A DNA stretch of 55,690 nt from Arthrobacter sp. Br18 (GTDB taxonomy: Bacteria > Actinomycetota > Actinomycetes > Actinomycetales > Micrococcaceae), in contig NZ_KI914846.1 in assembly GCF_000520555.1 (NCBI RefSeq), forward strand, positions 14,268 through 69,957. Reading direction: 5' to 3'. The notes under the pieces were generated by a model. The model worked only from the letters and a program-made list of their open reading frames with translations. It was not told where the DNA came from and searched no databases. Position numbers and translations under genes: made by a program. Positions 27,403-36,257 of the stretch are shown here, piece after piece. Positions within the stretch are counted from its first letter, which is position 1. Every line of letters starts with the position of its first letter.

Positions 27403-28808
27403 GATGCTCCTGAGGATGGGGGTTGTTGGATGCTCATATAGGTCAGCAAGTCCTGGCGCGTCAGAATTCCCACCGGCGAACCGGAGAGCGTCACCATGAG
27501 GGTGTCATGATGCTGGAGTCGCTCGCCGGCCGCATCGACACATTCACGTGAGCCGATCAGTGCGAGCTTTCCGTCCATGTGCTCCGAGATCTTGTCCGTC
27601 AGTCTCGCCTGCCCCTGGAGAATTTTCGCGGTCAGCGAGCGCTCGCCGACTGAGCCCAGCACCTCGCCCATCTTCACCGGCGGCTCGTGCGAGAGGACCG
27701 GGATGCTCGACACCCCGTACTCGCTCATCATGGCAATGACCTCGCGCACCGTTGCTGATGGCGGGGCGTACACGAGTTCCGGGATTGCGCCCGTTTTCGA
27801 GCCCAGAACCTTCCCGACCGTGTGCTCGTCTCCGCCGTCCCCGTCCAGGAAACCGAGGGACCTCATCCAGTCGTCGTTGAAGATTTTGCCGAGGTACCCG
27901 CGGCCGCCATCCGGCAGGAGGACCACGACGACGTCGTCAGCGGTCAGGTTACGGGCCACCCGCAGCGCGGCCACCACGGCCATGCCGCACGATCCGCCGA
28001 CCAGCAGCCCCTCTTCCCGGGCAAGGCGCCGGGTCATGGCGAAGCTCTCGGCGTCGGTGACGGCGTGGATCTCGTCGGCCACCGAGCGGTCGTAGGCATC
28101 CGGCCACATGTCCTCGCCGACGCCCTCGACGAAGTAGGGGCGTCCCGTACCGCCGGAGTACACCGAGCCGTCCGGGTCAGCACCGATGATCCGCACCGCG
28201 CCGCTCTCGCGGGCGGCCGATACTTCCTTCAGGTAGCGGCCCGTTCCACTGATGGTGCCGCCGGTACCCACCCCGGTGACGAAGTGCGTCAGGCGGCCGT
28301 CCGTGTCGTTCCAGATTTCGGGGCCCGTGGATTCATAGTGGCTGAGGGGCCCGTTGGCGTTCGAGAACTGGTCGGGTTTCCAGGCGCCCGGGATGTCGCG
28401 GGCGAGCCTGTCGGAGACGCCGTAGTAGGACTCCGGGCTCTCGGGTGCAACGGAGGTCGGGGTCACCACCACCTGCGCGCCGTAGGCCTTGAGGACGTTG
28501 CGCTTATCCTCTCCCACCTTGTCCGGCACCACGAAGATGCACTTGTAACCTCGCTGCTGGGCCACCAGGGCGAGGCCCACTCCGGTGTTGCCGGAGGTGG
28601 GCTCGACGATGGTGCCGCCGGGCCTGAGTTTGCCCTCGGCTTCGGCCGCATCGATCATCCTCGCTGCGATGCGGTCCTTCACCGACCCGCCGGGGTTCAG
28701 GTACTCGACCTTCGCCAGGACCGTCGCGGCGATCCCCTCGGTCACAGTGTTGAGTTTGACCAGCGGGGTATTGCCGATCAGGTCGACTATCGAGTTCGCG
28801 TACTTCAT
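27399..28808 (-). CDS. cbs: Cystathionine beta-synthase with C-terminal CBS domains
   Basis: 469 residues. The PLP Lys44 lies in PGGSVKDRIAARM, with the substrate loop EPTSGNTGVGLALV and phosphate-binding GTGGTISGTGRYLK. The last ~130 residues hold a CBS-domain pair (PPSATVREVIAMMSEYGVSSIPVL and the closing GILTRQDLLTYM) that probably regulates the enzyme. It condenses serine and homocysteine to cystathionine. ATG 28806-28808 (MKYANSIVDLIGNTPLVKL) is the family start; an upstream extension is unsupported. Confidence 0.93.
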   Translation of the reverse strand: MKYANSIVDLIGNTPLVKLNTVTEGIAATVLAKVEYLNPGGSVKDRIAARMIDAAEAEGKLRPGGTIVEPTSGNTGVGLALVAQQRGYKCIFVVPDKVGEDKRNVLKAYGAQVVVTPTSVAPESPESYYGVSDRLARDIPGAWKPDQFSNANGPLSHYESTGPEIWNDTDGRLTHFVTGVGTGGTISGTGRYLKEVSAARESGAVRIIGADPDGSVYSGGTGRPYFVEGVGEDMWPDAYDRSVADEIHAVTDAESFAMTRRLAREEGLLVGGSCGMAVVAALRVARNLTADDVVVVLLPDGGRGYLGKIFNDDWMRSLGFLDGDGGDEHTVGKVLGSKTGAIPELVYAPPSATVREVIAMMSEYGVSSIPVLSHEPPVKMGEVLGSVGERSLTAKILQGQARLTDKISEHMDGKLALIGSRECVDAAGERLQHHDTLMVTLSGSPVGILTRQDLLTYMSIQQPPSSGAS

Positions 28809-28951
28809 GCCTATAAAGCTACCAAGGAGGGAGTCCTCGGGAGTCCGGAGGTTACGCCGAAGGACAGGCCGGCGCTTTTTCCGGGGACTTCTGGGGTGTC
28901 CACAGTGCGGACCGTCGGAATACTCAGCCTGCTGATGGTCTTGCACCCACT

Positions 28952-29617
28952 ATGACAACTATCGCGATTATCGGAGCAGGATCAGGTCTCGGAGCAGCAG
29001 TGGCGCGGCGGTTCGGCGCCGAAGGGTTCGCTGTCGCCCTCATTTCCCGCAACCAGGGGCGGCTCGACGCGCTCGCTGAGGAACTGGGGAAGGACGGCGT
29101 CCACGCCCGAGGCTTCACCGCCGACGTGCGGGACCCCGCGTCCATCGCGAGTGCGCTGGAACACGCCACCGAAACGCTCGGCCCCATCGAGGTGCTGCAG
29201 TACAGCCCGCTCCCGCAGAAGGACTTCATGCGGCCCGTGCTGGAAACGACCCCGGCGGATCTCGTGGGGCCCATCGAATTCTCCATCTACGGCCCGGTGG
29301 CGGCCGTGCACCAGGTGGTTCCGGGCATGCGTTTCCTCGGCAAGAACCGCGGCACCATCCTCTTCGTGAACGGCGGCTCGGCCGTAAAGCCAGGGCGCCA
29401 CGTGACCGGCACCTCCGTGGCCTTCGCCGGGCAGGCCGCCTACGCGGAGCTCCTTCACGAGGTCCTGGGCGAGGAGGGCATCCAGGTGTCCCAGCTCATC
29501 ATCGGCGGGCGCATCGTCGCCGGTGATCCCGAGAAGGACCCCGACGTCCTTGCCGGAATCCTCTGGGACCTGCACATCAGGCGCGACCGCTTTCGTCACC
29601 AGGTCAGCGAGGACTGA
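28952..29617 (+). CDS. SDR-family protein with degenerate active site
   Basis: 221 residues with the Rossmann motif GAGSGLGAAVARR, an aspartate-containing second motif and LQYSPL in place of the usual NNAG. The catalytic Tyr-X3-Lys is not seen: the equivalent stretch reads TSVAFAGQAAYAELL. It may be a reductase using other residues or a non-catalytic binding protein. It is divergent from cbs with 143 bases between. Substrate unknown. Confidence 0.8.
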   Translation: MTTIAIIGAGSGLGAAVARRFGAEGFAVALISRNQGRLDALAEELGKDGVHARGFTADVRDPASIASALEHATETLGPIEVLQYSPLPQKDFMRPVLETTPADLVGPIEFSIYGPVAAVHQVVPGMRFLGKNRGTILFVNGGSAVKPGRHVTGTSVAFAGQAAYAELLHEVLGEEGIQVSQLIIGGRIVAGDPEKDPDVLAGILWDLHIRRDRFRHQVSED

Positions 29618-29722
29618 GCAGGCACTGGAGTGCCGGCGGCGGCCCGTGGCCGGAGGGCCTGCCGCCCGTGGCGGGAGAGCCGGCACCCCGCCCGGCGGTG
29701 CCTTCCGTGGCACCATTAAGTA

Positions 29723-30697
29723 ATGACCACCGCTCCCTCCCTCGCACGCCCCGCGGGGCTGTCGGCGGTGTGGGAACCGGAAGGTGCGTACAACCTCGCA
29801 GGGACCATCGGGATCCTCCAGTGCGGCGCGCAGGATCCCGCACATATCATCACCGCTGGCACCCACTGGCTGGCGTTCCGGAACGACGACGGCGCGACCA
29901 CCGTCCGCCTCACGCAGCACGGAACGCTGAGGCGGGCACGGATCGAAGCGGCGGCGTGGGGTGCGGGAGCGGAGCTCGCTCTCGCCACCCTTCCGCAGCT
30001 CCTCGGAGCCGCCGACAACTGGTCCGGCTTCGACGATCCCGACTACCGCGAGACGCTGCCCGAACTGGCGAGGAAGGGCCGCTACCTCAGTCCGGGCCTC
30101 CGGTTACCCTCCACCGGCAGGATGCTCGACGCCGTTGCCCGGTCGGTCCTCGAGCAGCGGGTCACCGGCCTCGAAGCCAAGCGGGCTTGGAGATACCTGT
30201 TGAACCAGTACGGCGATCCCGCTCCCGAGGCCGGCGACGACGCTCCCGCCGGGCTTCGGCTCCCGCCGACCGCGAAGCAGTGGCGCCGGGTGCCCTCGTG
30301 GGAGTGGCACAAGGCCGGCGTGGACGCGCAGCGTTCGACGACCATCCTGAAGGCCGCGCTGGTGGGCTCCGGGCTCAAGCGGCTTGCGGGCCTCCCCAAC
30401 GGCGACGAACTCCGTACCGGACTTCGCTCGGTGCCGGGTATCGGAGTCTGGACGGTGGCCGAGGTCCTGCAGCGCACGCACGGGTGCCCTGATTCGATTT
30501 CCGTGGGCGATTACCACCTCGCCGCCTACATCGGCGCAGCCCTCACCGGCAGACGGACCGACGACGCCGGCATGATCCGCCTGCTGAAGCCCTGGGCAGG
30601 TGAACGGCAGCGCGTCGTGCGGATGCTCTATGCGAGCGGTTTCCGGAAGCCCGCCTACGGTCCGAGGCTGTCCCCCGAGGACCACCGGCGAAGGTGA
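29723..30697 (+). CDS. DNA-3-methyladenine glycosylase, HhH-GPD (AlkA-like)
   Basis: 324 residues. A helix-hairpin-helix GPD core is visible (LRSVPGIGVWTVAEVLQR) followed by the catalytic Asp in SVGDYHLAAYIG; upstream is the AlkA-like SVLEQRVTGLEAKRAWRYL. It excises alkylated purines from DNA, leaving an abasic site. No Cys iron-sulfur loop is present, so it is not an Nth/MutY type. With the AlkD-like gene at 3382 it gives two independent alkylation-repair routes. Confidence 0.88.
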   Translation: MTTAPSLARPAGLSAVWEPEGAYNLAGTIGILQCGAQDPAHIITAGTHWLAFRNDDGATTVRLTQHGTLRRARIEAAAWGAGAELALATLPQLLGAADNWSGFDDPDYRETLPELARKGRYLSPGLRLPSTGRMLDAVARSVLEQRVTGLEAKRAWRYLLNQYGDPAPEAGDDAPAGLRLPPTAKQWRRVPSWEWHKAGVDAQRSTTILKAALVGSGLKRLAGLPNGDELRTGLRSVPGIGVWTVAEVLQRTHGCPDSISVGDYHLAAYIGAALTGRRTDDAGMIRLLKPWAGERQRVVRMLYASGFRKPAYGPRLSPEDHRRR

Positions 30698-30728
30698 AGT
30701 ACCGGGCGCGTCCGGCTAGGCTCGAGGA

Positions 30729-31019
30729 ATGAGCGAACCCGTGAACGTCCTTGCCGTTTTCACCCCCAATGAGGGCGAATTCTTCCGTGTGAAACTGGCC
30801 CTCGACATCGCCGTCGAGCGGGTCGTCGAGGAGCCCGGCTGTATCCGGTACGAGATCACCGACGCCGCGGAGGACCGCATCGAACTGACGGAGAAGTGGG
30901 AATCCACAGAACTGCTCGATCAGCACCTGTTGGGCGCTGCGGTCCAGGACCTTGGGGAGTCCCTCAGTGCGCTGGTGTCCGGACCGGCGGAGGTAACGCG
31001 CTCCGACAAGCAGCCCTGA
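30729..31019 (+). CDS. Antibiotic-biosynthesis-monooxygenase-like (ABM) protein
   Basis: 96 residues of ferredoxin-like alpha+beta fold with the ABM pattern: LAVFTPNEGEFFRVKLAL, EEPGCIRYEI and ELTEKWESTELLDQHL. Such small dimers include quinol monooxygenases and haem-degrading proteins. No haem Asn/Trp pattern is obvious. It lies 31 bases after the glycosylase and may be co-transcribed. Function in vivo unknown. Confidence 0.8.
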   Translation: MSEPVNVLAVFTPNEGEFFRVKLALDIAVERVVEEPGCIRYEITDAAEDRIELTEKWESTELLDQHLLGAAVQDLGESLSALVSGPAEVTRSDKQP

Positions 31020-31038
31020 GTTCGAGCTGAAGACGGAA

Positions 31039-31066
31039 GAAGCCCCCGCTCGAGAGCGGGGGCTTC
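31039..31066. terminator. Bidirectional terminator between convergent genes
   Basis: A perfect 13-bp GC-rich stem (31039-31051 with 31054-31066) lies between the ABM gene and the convergent thioredoxin gene. The two-base nominal loop will open slightly. TTTT occurs downstream on the plus strand at 31077-31080. Confidence 0.8.
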
Positions 31067-31097
31067 CTCGAAGCCGTTTTCCGGGCGGTTGCCGGGG

Positions 31098-31490
31098 TCA
31101 GCCCTCCTGGGGAGACGTGGCATTGCCGGCTGTGGCCTGCTGCGCAACCTGTTCGTGAACGGTTTTCATGTCAAGGCCCTTCACGGCGTCGACGAGTTCG
31201 GTGAACTGGGTGGCGTTCATCGCTCCGGGCTGCGAGAACACGAGGACCTTCTCGCGGAAGGCCATCAGTGTGGGGATCGACGTGATGCCCGCGGCCGCTG
31301 CGAGGGACTGCTCCGCCTCGGTGTCCACCTTGGCGAAGGTGACGTCGTCGTGCTGCTGGGAGACGGCGTCGTACACCGGTGCGAACTGCTTGCACGGGCC
31401 GCACCACTCTGCCCAGAAGTCTACGAACACGATGTCGTTGCCTTCGATGGTTTCGGGGAAGCTTGCTTCGGTGATATTGATTGTCGACAT
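31098..31490 (-). CDS. trxA: Thioredoxin
   Basis: 130 residues with the active site WCGPC (Cys30, Cys33), the preceding VFVDFWAE strand and the cis-proline motif SIPTL. A ~20-residue C-terminal extension follows the normal fold. It keeps cytosolic proteins reduced and would need a thioredoxin reductase; the TrxR-like flavoprotein at 274 is a distant relative and its pairing is unproven. Confidence 0.93.
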   Translation of the reverse strand: MSTINITEASFPETIEGNDIVFVDFWAEWCGPCKQFAPVYDAVSQQHDDVTFAKVDTEAEQSLAAAAGITSIPTLMAFREKVLVFSQPGAMNATQFTELVDAVKGLDMKTVHEQVAQQATAGNATSPQEG

Positions 31491-31620
31491 ACATCAACGC
31501 TAGCGAACATGCCCTCCGATGTCGTCCTCTGTTCGCTGAGGATGAAGCCCATCGTGATCACTGTGGCCATCACTGGCATCACCACTGTCACGACCACTCG
31601 AAAAGGATTGCCGAGGCCGG

Positions 31621-32163
31621 ATGCCCTACCTGAAGAAGGACGGCTTCCCCGTCGCGGATGCAGCAGTCTTCCTGCTCGGCGCCTGGACTGCCGAGCGGAC
31701 GCTGGTGGACAACGCGGAAAGCAGGCGGGGAACCTTCACCGGCATCACCACCTTCACGCCGGACGACGCCGGGCGTCTCGCCTGGGTTGAAGTGGGCACC
31801 GTCGCCTGGCCGGCCGTTGGAGCGCCGACCGTTGTAACACCGGCCTTCGAAGCGCCGGCCTTTCGGAAGTACCTCCTGGAGCCTGGAGCCACCCGCTCCG
31901 GCCTTCGCGTCCTGTTCGCCGACGGGCGCCCGTTCCATGACCTCGACCTCGCGACAGGAGTCTGCACAGCGGAGCACTGGTGTTCACCGGATACCTACGG
32001 AATTCACTTCCTTGTCCGCACGCCGGACGTCATCGAGTATTCCTGGGAAGTGCACGGCCCGGCGAAGGACCAGCTGCTGACCACGGTACTTCGCCGTCGG
32101 GAATCGCTAGCATTGCCGCATGAGCTTCGAAACCTCGCATCGGGTAGCCACACCGGTCCTTGA
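31621..32163 (+). CDS. DUF6314 family protein
   Basis: 180 residues with the pattern of DUF6314: LLGAWTAERTLVD, FTGITTFTPDDAGRLAW, VLFADGRPFHDLDL and TAEHWCSPDTYGIHF. These make an eight-strand lipocalin-like barrel, ligand unknown. It is soluble. The end overlaps the next gene by 44 bases, suggesting the two form an operon. Confidence 0.8.
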   Translation: MPYLKKDGFPVADAAVFLLGAWTAERTLVDNAESRRGTFTGITTFTPDDAGRLAWVEVGTVAWPAVGAPTVVTPAFEAPAFRKYLLEPGATRSGLRVLFADGRPFHDLDLATGVCTAEHWCSPDTYGIHFLVRTPDVIEYSWEVHGPAKDQLLTTVLRRRESLALPHELRNLASGSHTGP

Positions 32164-33016
32164 GGTCGCCTTCGAGACTGCGGGGCCGGTGAACGGTTCA
32201 CCCGTGATCCTGCTGCACGGCTTTCCCTACGACGTCCGGGCGTTCGACGACGTTGCCCCAATCCTTGCGGCACGCGGCCACCGCGTCCTTGCGCCCTACC
32301 TGCGGGGCTTCGGTGCCACCTCGTTCCTCGACCAGGCGCGGCGGTCTGGACAGCAAGCGGCTCTGGCGCAGGACCTCCTCGACTTCCTGGACGCCCTCGG
32401 GATCTCCAGCGCCGTCCTGGCGGGGTACGACTGGGGCGGCCGCGCCGCCTGCATCGTCGCCGCCCTTTTTCCGGAGCGTGCGTCGGGGTTGGTGACCGCG
32501 GGCGGCTACAACGTGCAGGACATCTCCCGGGCCATGGAGCCGATGGCGCCGGAAGTGGAACGGTCCTACTGGTACCAGTACTACTTCTCCACCGAGCGCG
32601 GCCGCCGGGGCCTCGAAGCCAATCGGGACGCACTGTGCGAGCTGCTGTGGCGGACCTGGTCACCCTCCTGGCTGGGCGCGGCGTCGTCATTCCCCGCCAC
32701 CGCAGCCAGCCTCCACAATCCGGATTTCGTGGACGTGGTCATCCATTCCTACCGCCACCGATACGGCCTCGCCGAGGACGATCCCCGGTATCGGGATCTG
32801 GAGGACAGGATTGCGGAGCAGCCGGAGATTACGGTGCCGACCATCGTGCTGGAGAGCGGGGACGACGGCGTGGGCGGGCCGCTCAGCTCTACCGACCGGC
32901 ACCACTTTTCGGGTGGTTACGAGCTCCGGCACCTCCCCGGGGTGGGGCACAATGTGCCCCAGGAGGCGCCTGATGCCTTCGCCCAGGCAGTGCTCGACCT
33001 GCTCCCGCCCAGCTAG
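32120..33016 (+). CDS. Alpha/beta-fold hydrolase, epoxide-hydrolase/dehalogenase-like
   Basis: 298 residues. The oxyanion region is LLHGFPYDVRAFDD, the nucleophile elbow GYDWGGRAA puts an Asp (residue 104) where lipases have Ser, and a late acid and catalytic His (LPGVGHNVPQEAP) are visible. An Asp nucleophile is typical of epoxide hydrolases and haloalkane dehalogenases, so hydrolysis of an epoxide or similar substrate is likely. Substrate unknown. Confidence 0.87.
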   Translation: MSFETSHRVATPVLEVAFETAGPVNGSPVILLHGFPYDVRAFDDVAPILAARGHRVLAPYLRGFGATSFLDQARRSGQQAALAQDLLDFLDALGISSAVLAGYDWGGRAACIVAALFPERASGLVTAGGYNVQDISRAMEPMAPEVERSYWYQYYFSTERGRRGLEANRDALCELLWRTWSPSWLGAASSFPATAASLHNPDFVDVVIHSYRHRYGLAEDDPRYRDLEDRIAEQPEITVPTIVLESGDDGVGGPLSSTDRHHFSGGYELRHLPGVGHNVPQEAPDAFAQAVLDLLPPS

Positions 33017-34116
33017 GCTCTTGCCCTCCGCGTGCCCCGCCGCAGGCGTGGGACCCGGTGAACCCGCGGAAACTCGAACAGCAGGGTCACGGACGCATGA
33101 TCACCGCGGCTATAGATACAGGCAACGCCCAGCGGAATGCCGATTCCGAGGATCACCAGCAGCGGATACAGCAGCCAGGGGGCGGACAGGCCGACGGCGT
33201 CGGCGAGCGCCACGGTGATCATGATCGGCGCGAGGTGTGTGACGTAGAAAACGATCGAGTTCCTGCCGACGAACGCAAGACCTCGCCCGGCGTCTCCGCC
33301 GGACATCCGAGGGAAGAGCCGTGCCGCGATCACCAGTACACCCACCACTCCCCAGGCGAACTGCGTCCTGTACAGCACCTCCACCTCCTGCGCACTGAGG
33401 AAGGCAACGCCGGCGGCGGCTGCTGCGGAAAGGGAGATCACCCACCAATTCCTGGTGATGCGCAGCGCCGTTTCCCAGTGCTGCGCGGTCCACGCTCCGA
33501 GGAAGAAGAAGCCGAACAGGAAAGCGAGCATACCGGCCATGCCGGCTTCGGGCAGCGCCAGGGAGACAAGAAAGCCTGCAAGGGCTGGGTACAGCGGCGG
33601 AATCCTCCGCAGCGGGAAGGCAACCGCATAGAAGACGAGGAGGAACCAGAGGTACCAGAGGTAGGTGGGAGGGAAGTAGGCGATTTCGGCGAGATCGGCG
33701 AGGGTGAAGTTCGCACTGGCCGCGAGGATGATGACCGACCAGAGAAGATACGGCCAGCCGACCCGGGCGGCTTTGCCCGCGAAGTAGGTTGCGCGGGGCT
33801 TCCCCAGCGATCGTGGCAGGAGTACCCCGGAAAGAAACATGAGCACGGGAATGCGGAAGGGCTCAAGGAGCTGGTTGAAGGTCTCGATGACCGGCGGCAG
33901 GCCTTCGTCCAGGAACCGCAGCGCTTCACCGGCGTGGAGGACGACCACCAGCAGGATTGCGACGCCGCGCAGGCTGTCGAGCCAATCGACCCTGGTGCCC
34001 TTGGCTGCTTCGATCGCACTTCCCCGTCGTCGTGCCGTTCCTCTTGCTGTACAGCCTAGGTGCTTCTGGGCGGGAAATGGTCCCCCTAACCCGGTCTCAA
34101 GAGGCAGGGGGACCAT
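33013..34116 (-). CDS. Acyltransferase family 3 membrane protein
   Basis: 367 residues with about ten membrane helices. The catalytic His-containing first segment (DWLDSLRGVAILLVVVLHAGEAL) and LFSGVLLP-like region identify the OafA/YrhL acyltransferase-3 family, which O-acylates surface polysaccharides, antibiotics or lipids. ATG 34114-34116 is tentative, since much of the upstream frame to 34572 is low-complexity and lacks similarity. It converges on the hydrolase with a four-base overlap. Confidence 0.82.
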   Translation of the reverse strand: MVPLPLETGLGGPFPAQKHLGCTARGTARRRGSAIEAAKGTRVDWLDSLRGVAILLVVVLHAGEALRFLDEGLPPVIETFNQLLEPFRIPVLMFLSGVLLPRSLGKPRATYFAGKAARVGWPYLLWSVIILAASANFTLADLAEIAYFPPTYLWYLWFLLVFYAVAFPLRRIPPLYPALAGFLVSLALPEAGMAGMLAFLFGFFFLGAWTAQHWETALRITRNWWVISLSAAAAAGVAFLSAQEVEVLYRTQFAWGVVGVLVIAARLFPRMSGGDAGRGLAFVGRNSIVFYVTHLAPIMITVALADAVGLSAPWLLYPLLVILGIGIPLGVACIYSRGDHASVTLLFEFPRVHRVPRLRRGTRRARA

Positions 34117-34609
34117 CCGGCGTCTATAGCCGCCTAGGAACAGCTCAACCATTGCGGTGCTGGGGTAGCCGCCGCGGGAACTGCTCCCGCTTAAACAGTG
34201 CGCTTGCCATAAACAGCAGTCAATCCGACACGGGCCGGGTACGCCAAGGGAGAAATTGAAGGGCTCCATACTCCGCCGGGCGGAGGAGCTGGGCGCCCCG
34301 CGCTCCGGTCCGCTGGACATTACGGGGCCGGGCCTATTGTCGACAGGTACAGATGAGGATACTGTGACTGCTGTTACTGCTTCGGGTCTCTTGAACGTGC
34401 GGGTCAGTAGCAGGGGGTCCGTCCGGCGCTGGAGGCAGGGGCGGGCCCCTTCTTTCGACCGGAACGCGGATGTCAGGAGACTCGTTGTGATCATCACCCT
34501 CCCCGTCGGATCCGGCGGACCGCTGGCCTGCCCCCACCAGTACGTGGGCACCTGCGCGAACTGTCCGACCAAGCCGTAGCGGAAACCAACCCATCCCGGG
34601 CAGGAAAAA
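34117..34609. other. Intergenic region left of the element
   Basis: About 490 bases between the acyltransferase and the old tRNA-Tyr terminator. An open frame at 34256-34579 has no recognised motif or ribosome site and is not called. I see no other gene. Confidence 0.5.
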
Positions 34610-34643
34610 ACCCGTCAGGCCTTCTTTCGAAGCCCTGACGGGT
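34610..34643 (-). terminator. Displaced tRNA-Tyr terminator
   Basis: A 14-bp stem with one mismatch (34611-34624 with 34629-34642), TTTC loop and six Ts on the minus strand (complement of 34605-34610). It lies 26 bases outside attL and points the same way as tRNA-Tyr. The natural reading is that it ended the tRNA-Tyr transcript before the element inserted. Confidence 0.85.
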
Positions 34644-34668
34644 CCAGTTCCCGCACCATTGCTGGTGA

Positions 34669-34689
34669 GTGGCAGATGAGGGATTCGAA
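34669..34689. repeat. attL, 21-bp core repeat
   Basis: A 21-base sequence starting GTGGCAGATGAGG and ending ATTCGAA is identical to 44135-44155, the 3' end of tRNA-Tyr. It marks the left edge of the element. Sequence diverges immediately on both sides. Confidence 0.92.
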
Positions 34690-34778
34690 ACCTCTTATCG
34701 GTGCAGGTCAGGGCCAAAAACCCCGGAATCTAGAGAAAGTGCATCACTGTAAGTCACGCCGTATCAGGTTGTTTCATG

Positions 34779-34803
34779 GGCAAGTGTGGGCAAAATGTGG
34801 GCA
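34779..34803. repeat. Left arm-type repeat (25 bp)
   Basis: A 25-base sequence with two TGTGGGCA motifs 11 bp apart, 24 of 25 bases identical to 44038-44062. It lies about 90 bp inside attL. Candidate arm-type integrase site. Confidence 0.75.
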
Positions 34804-34855
34804 GGATGTCGGCACGGGGTCACCGAGGTGCAAGGACGCGCCTCCTTGCGGACCA

Positions 34856-34903
34856 CAAGAGAGAGCCGCCAGTCACTTACTTGCGGCTGGCGGCTCTCTC
34901 TTG
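34856..34903. terminator. 17-bp perfect hairpin near attL
   Basis: A 17-bp perfect stem (34856-34872 with 34887-34903) with a 14-nt loop sits just past the stop of the 51-residue ORF, so it probably terminates the leftward cargo transcript and insulates the element. Confidence 0.7.
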
Positions 34904-34918
34904 TTCGGATGGTCTGGT

Positions 34919-35074
34919 TTAGGCTTTTAGCGTGATGAGTCGCCGCGCTCTAATCAGCTCTCGCCTCTTGCGCTCGCTCTTCGCATCCCGAAGAGCCTGG
35001 TCGAATGACCGGACTACGGTTGCACGAGTACCTGCGGATTCTTTTGGCTTCAAGACCAGTTCAATCTTTCCCAT
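34919..35074 (-). CDS. Small basic protein (51 aa), element cargo
   Basis: A start at 35072-35074 has GGGAGGG upstream and opens a 51-residue frame ending TAA 34919-34921. The protein is Lys/Arg-rich (for example SERKRRELIRARRLITLK), mostly helical, and could bind nucleic acid or membrane. It sits 47 bases after the membrane-GAF gene and before a strong hairpin, so the two probably form one transcript. Function unknown. Confidence 0.7.
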   Translation of the reverse strand: MGKIELVLKPKESAGTRATVVRSFDQALRDAKSERKRRELIRARRLITLKA

Positions 35075-35121
35075 GAGTAACCCTCCCTGGCTATACCTAA
35101 TGATACAGCGGTAAATAGAGA

Positions 35122-35904
35122 CTAGCGTGTGGCTTCCGCATACGCCACAGCGAGTATCGAGGCAAATACGGCAGCGGTAGAACCATCCCGGACATCGAGG
35201 TCGCCAGTATTTGGCGAGTCGATGGAAATCATCCCGTATGCCACTGCCCTACCTGTTTCATCGTCCGATCTGCGACGTATCGGTGCGGATATGAAGGTGT
35301 TGTAGCTGCCGCCAAGCCCAATGTATGGCCCATCCTCGGCATTCTCGATGTCTGGCTCGAAGGTGAAGTTATTGGCATCGGAGAGCAAACTGAATGCCCG
35401 GTCACCGCGAACTGTGCCTCTCTCGAAGGGTAGCGGCTTATCCCCCCTGCCTTGTCGAGCAGCCCAGCTCATCGTCTGCCCATCGTCGCTTATCTCAAAT
35501 ACAACTACCCGAACGTCCTGAAGGTTGCTGAACGCACTCTTCAGGGCACCAGCTGCTTGCTGAGACATCACCCGAACAGAGTTTTTTCGTTCATCCTTCG
35601 CCTGCGACGGAATGTCGTGCAGGGTCTCGATCAAAGGAATGAGGCAATCATCCATGATCGACTCACGGGCGGCCGTCTCATCCTCTTGCTGCTTCCAATA
35701 CGAGTCGAAGTAGGAGTATGCCGCTTGTACACCGCCAGCAAGTGCGATGCCTCCAATACCTAGGCCCCAGAAGTCGGTGCCGAGCAGGAAACCAAACACA
35801 GTAACCCCGACAAGCAGCCCGGTGACTGTTACCCATTCAAAGCGGTGACAGTAGTAGCCAGCCCATACGAGAGCCACTTTCGCAGGGTTGTCGGGCTTAT
35901 GCAC
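35122..35904 (-). CDS. Membrane-anchored GAF-like protein, element cargo
   Basis: 260 residues. Two membrane helices lie near residues 24-41 and 46-63 (VTVTGLLVGVTVFGFLLG), then a helical linker to about 95 and a GAF-like sensor region to 255 (VVVFEISDDGQTMSW, FISAPIRRRSD, AVAYGMISIDSPN). The GTG start has a weak ribosome site. In mobile elements, membrane-plus-sensor proteins often serve in phage exclusion or defence, but no effector domain is visible. I do not assign a function. Confidence 0.65.
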   Translation of the reverse strand: MHKPDNPAKVALVWAGYYCHRFEWVTVTGLLVGVTVFGFLLGTDFWGLGIGGIALAGGVQAAYSYFDSYWKQQEDETAARESIMDDCLIPLIETLHDIPSQAKDERKNSVRVMSQQAAGALKSAFSNLQDVRVVVFEISDDGQTMSWAARQGRGDKPLPFERGTVRGDRAFSLLSDANNFTFEPDIENAEDGPYIGLGGSYNTFISAPIRRRSDDETGRAVAYGMISIDSPNTGDLDVRDGSTAAVFASILAVAYAEATR

Positions 35905-35951
35905 TCACGAATTCAACCACAAAGGTCCCCGGACGACAGACAAACTCACTT

Positions 35952-36257
35952 CTAGCCGTCCCTGTGGCGTTCCCGCTTCGGTATCTCCCGGCGCCGGCAT
36001 GCCGCGGTGTGCACCCATGCTTCCCTGGCGCGGGAAAACTCCACCCACTGCACGAGTACGGCGTCGGCCGTCCATGCCATGGCGAAGCCCTTCACTGTCT
36101 GCTTTACGTCGTCGGGGTAGGTGAGGTCGCACCATACCGGGGACGCGTTTTCTGTGGTCCAGTGGATTGGCTGGGTTGGTTCCTCAAGCTGCACCGGCGC
36201 GATAAACCTGTCCGCTGAGGGTGGGATGCCATGCCAACCGTGATGCTCCTGAGCCAT
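35952..36257 (-). CDS. Hypothetical element protein (101 aa)
   Basis: A 101-residue soluble protein with a Trp-rich, mixed alpha/beta pattern (QPIHWTTENASPVWCDLTYP, AWTADAVLVQWVEFSRAREAW). I recognise no domain; the pattern YPDDV/ W..FSRAREAWV is the type seen in actinophage and plasmid small proteins. It lies 47 bases upstream of the GAF-protein gene, in the same direction. Confidence 0.65.
   Translation of the reverse strand: MAQEHHGWHGIPPSADRFIAPVQLEEPTQPIHWTTENASPVWCDLTYPDDVKQTVKGFAMAWTADAVLVQWVEFSRAREAWVHTAACRRREIPKRERHRDG

Noticed and set aside
34256-34579. A 107-residue frame left of attL
   Set aside because: No ribosome site, domain or coding-like composition.
34856-34903. Retron-type structured RNA
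   Set aside because: No reverse transcriptase or effector gene is present; a terminator explains the hairpin.
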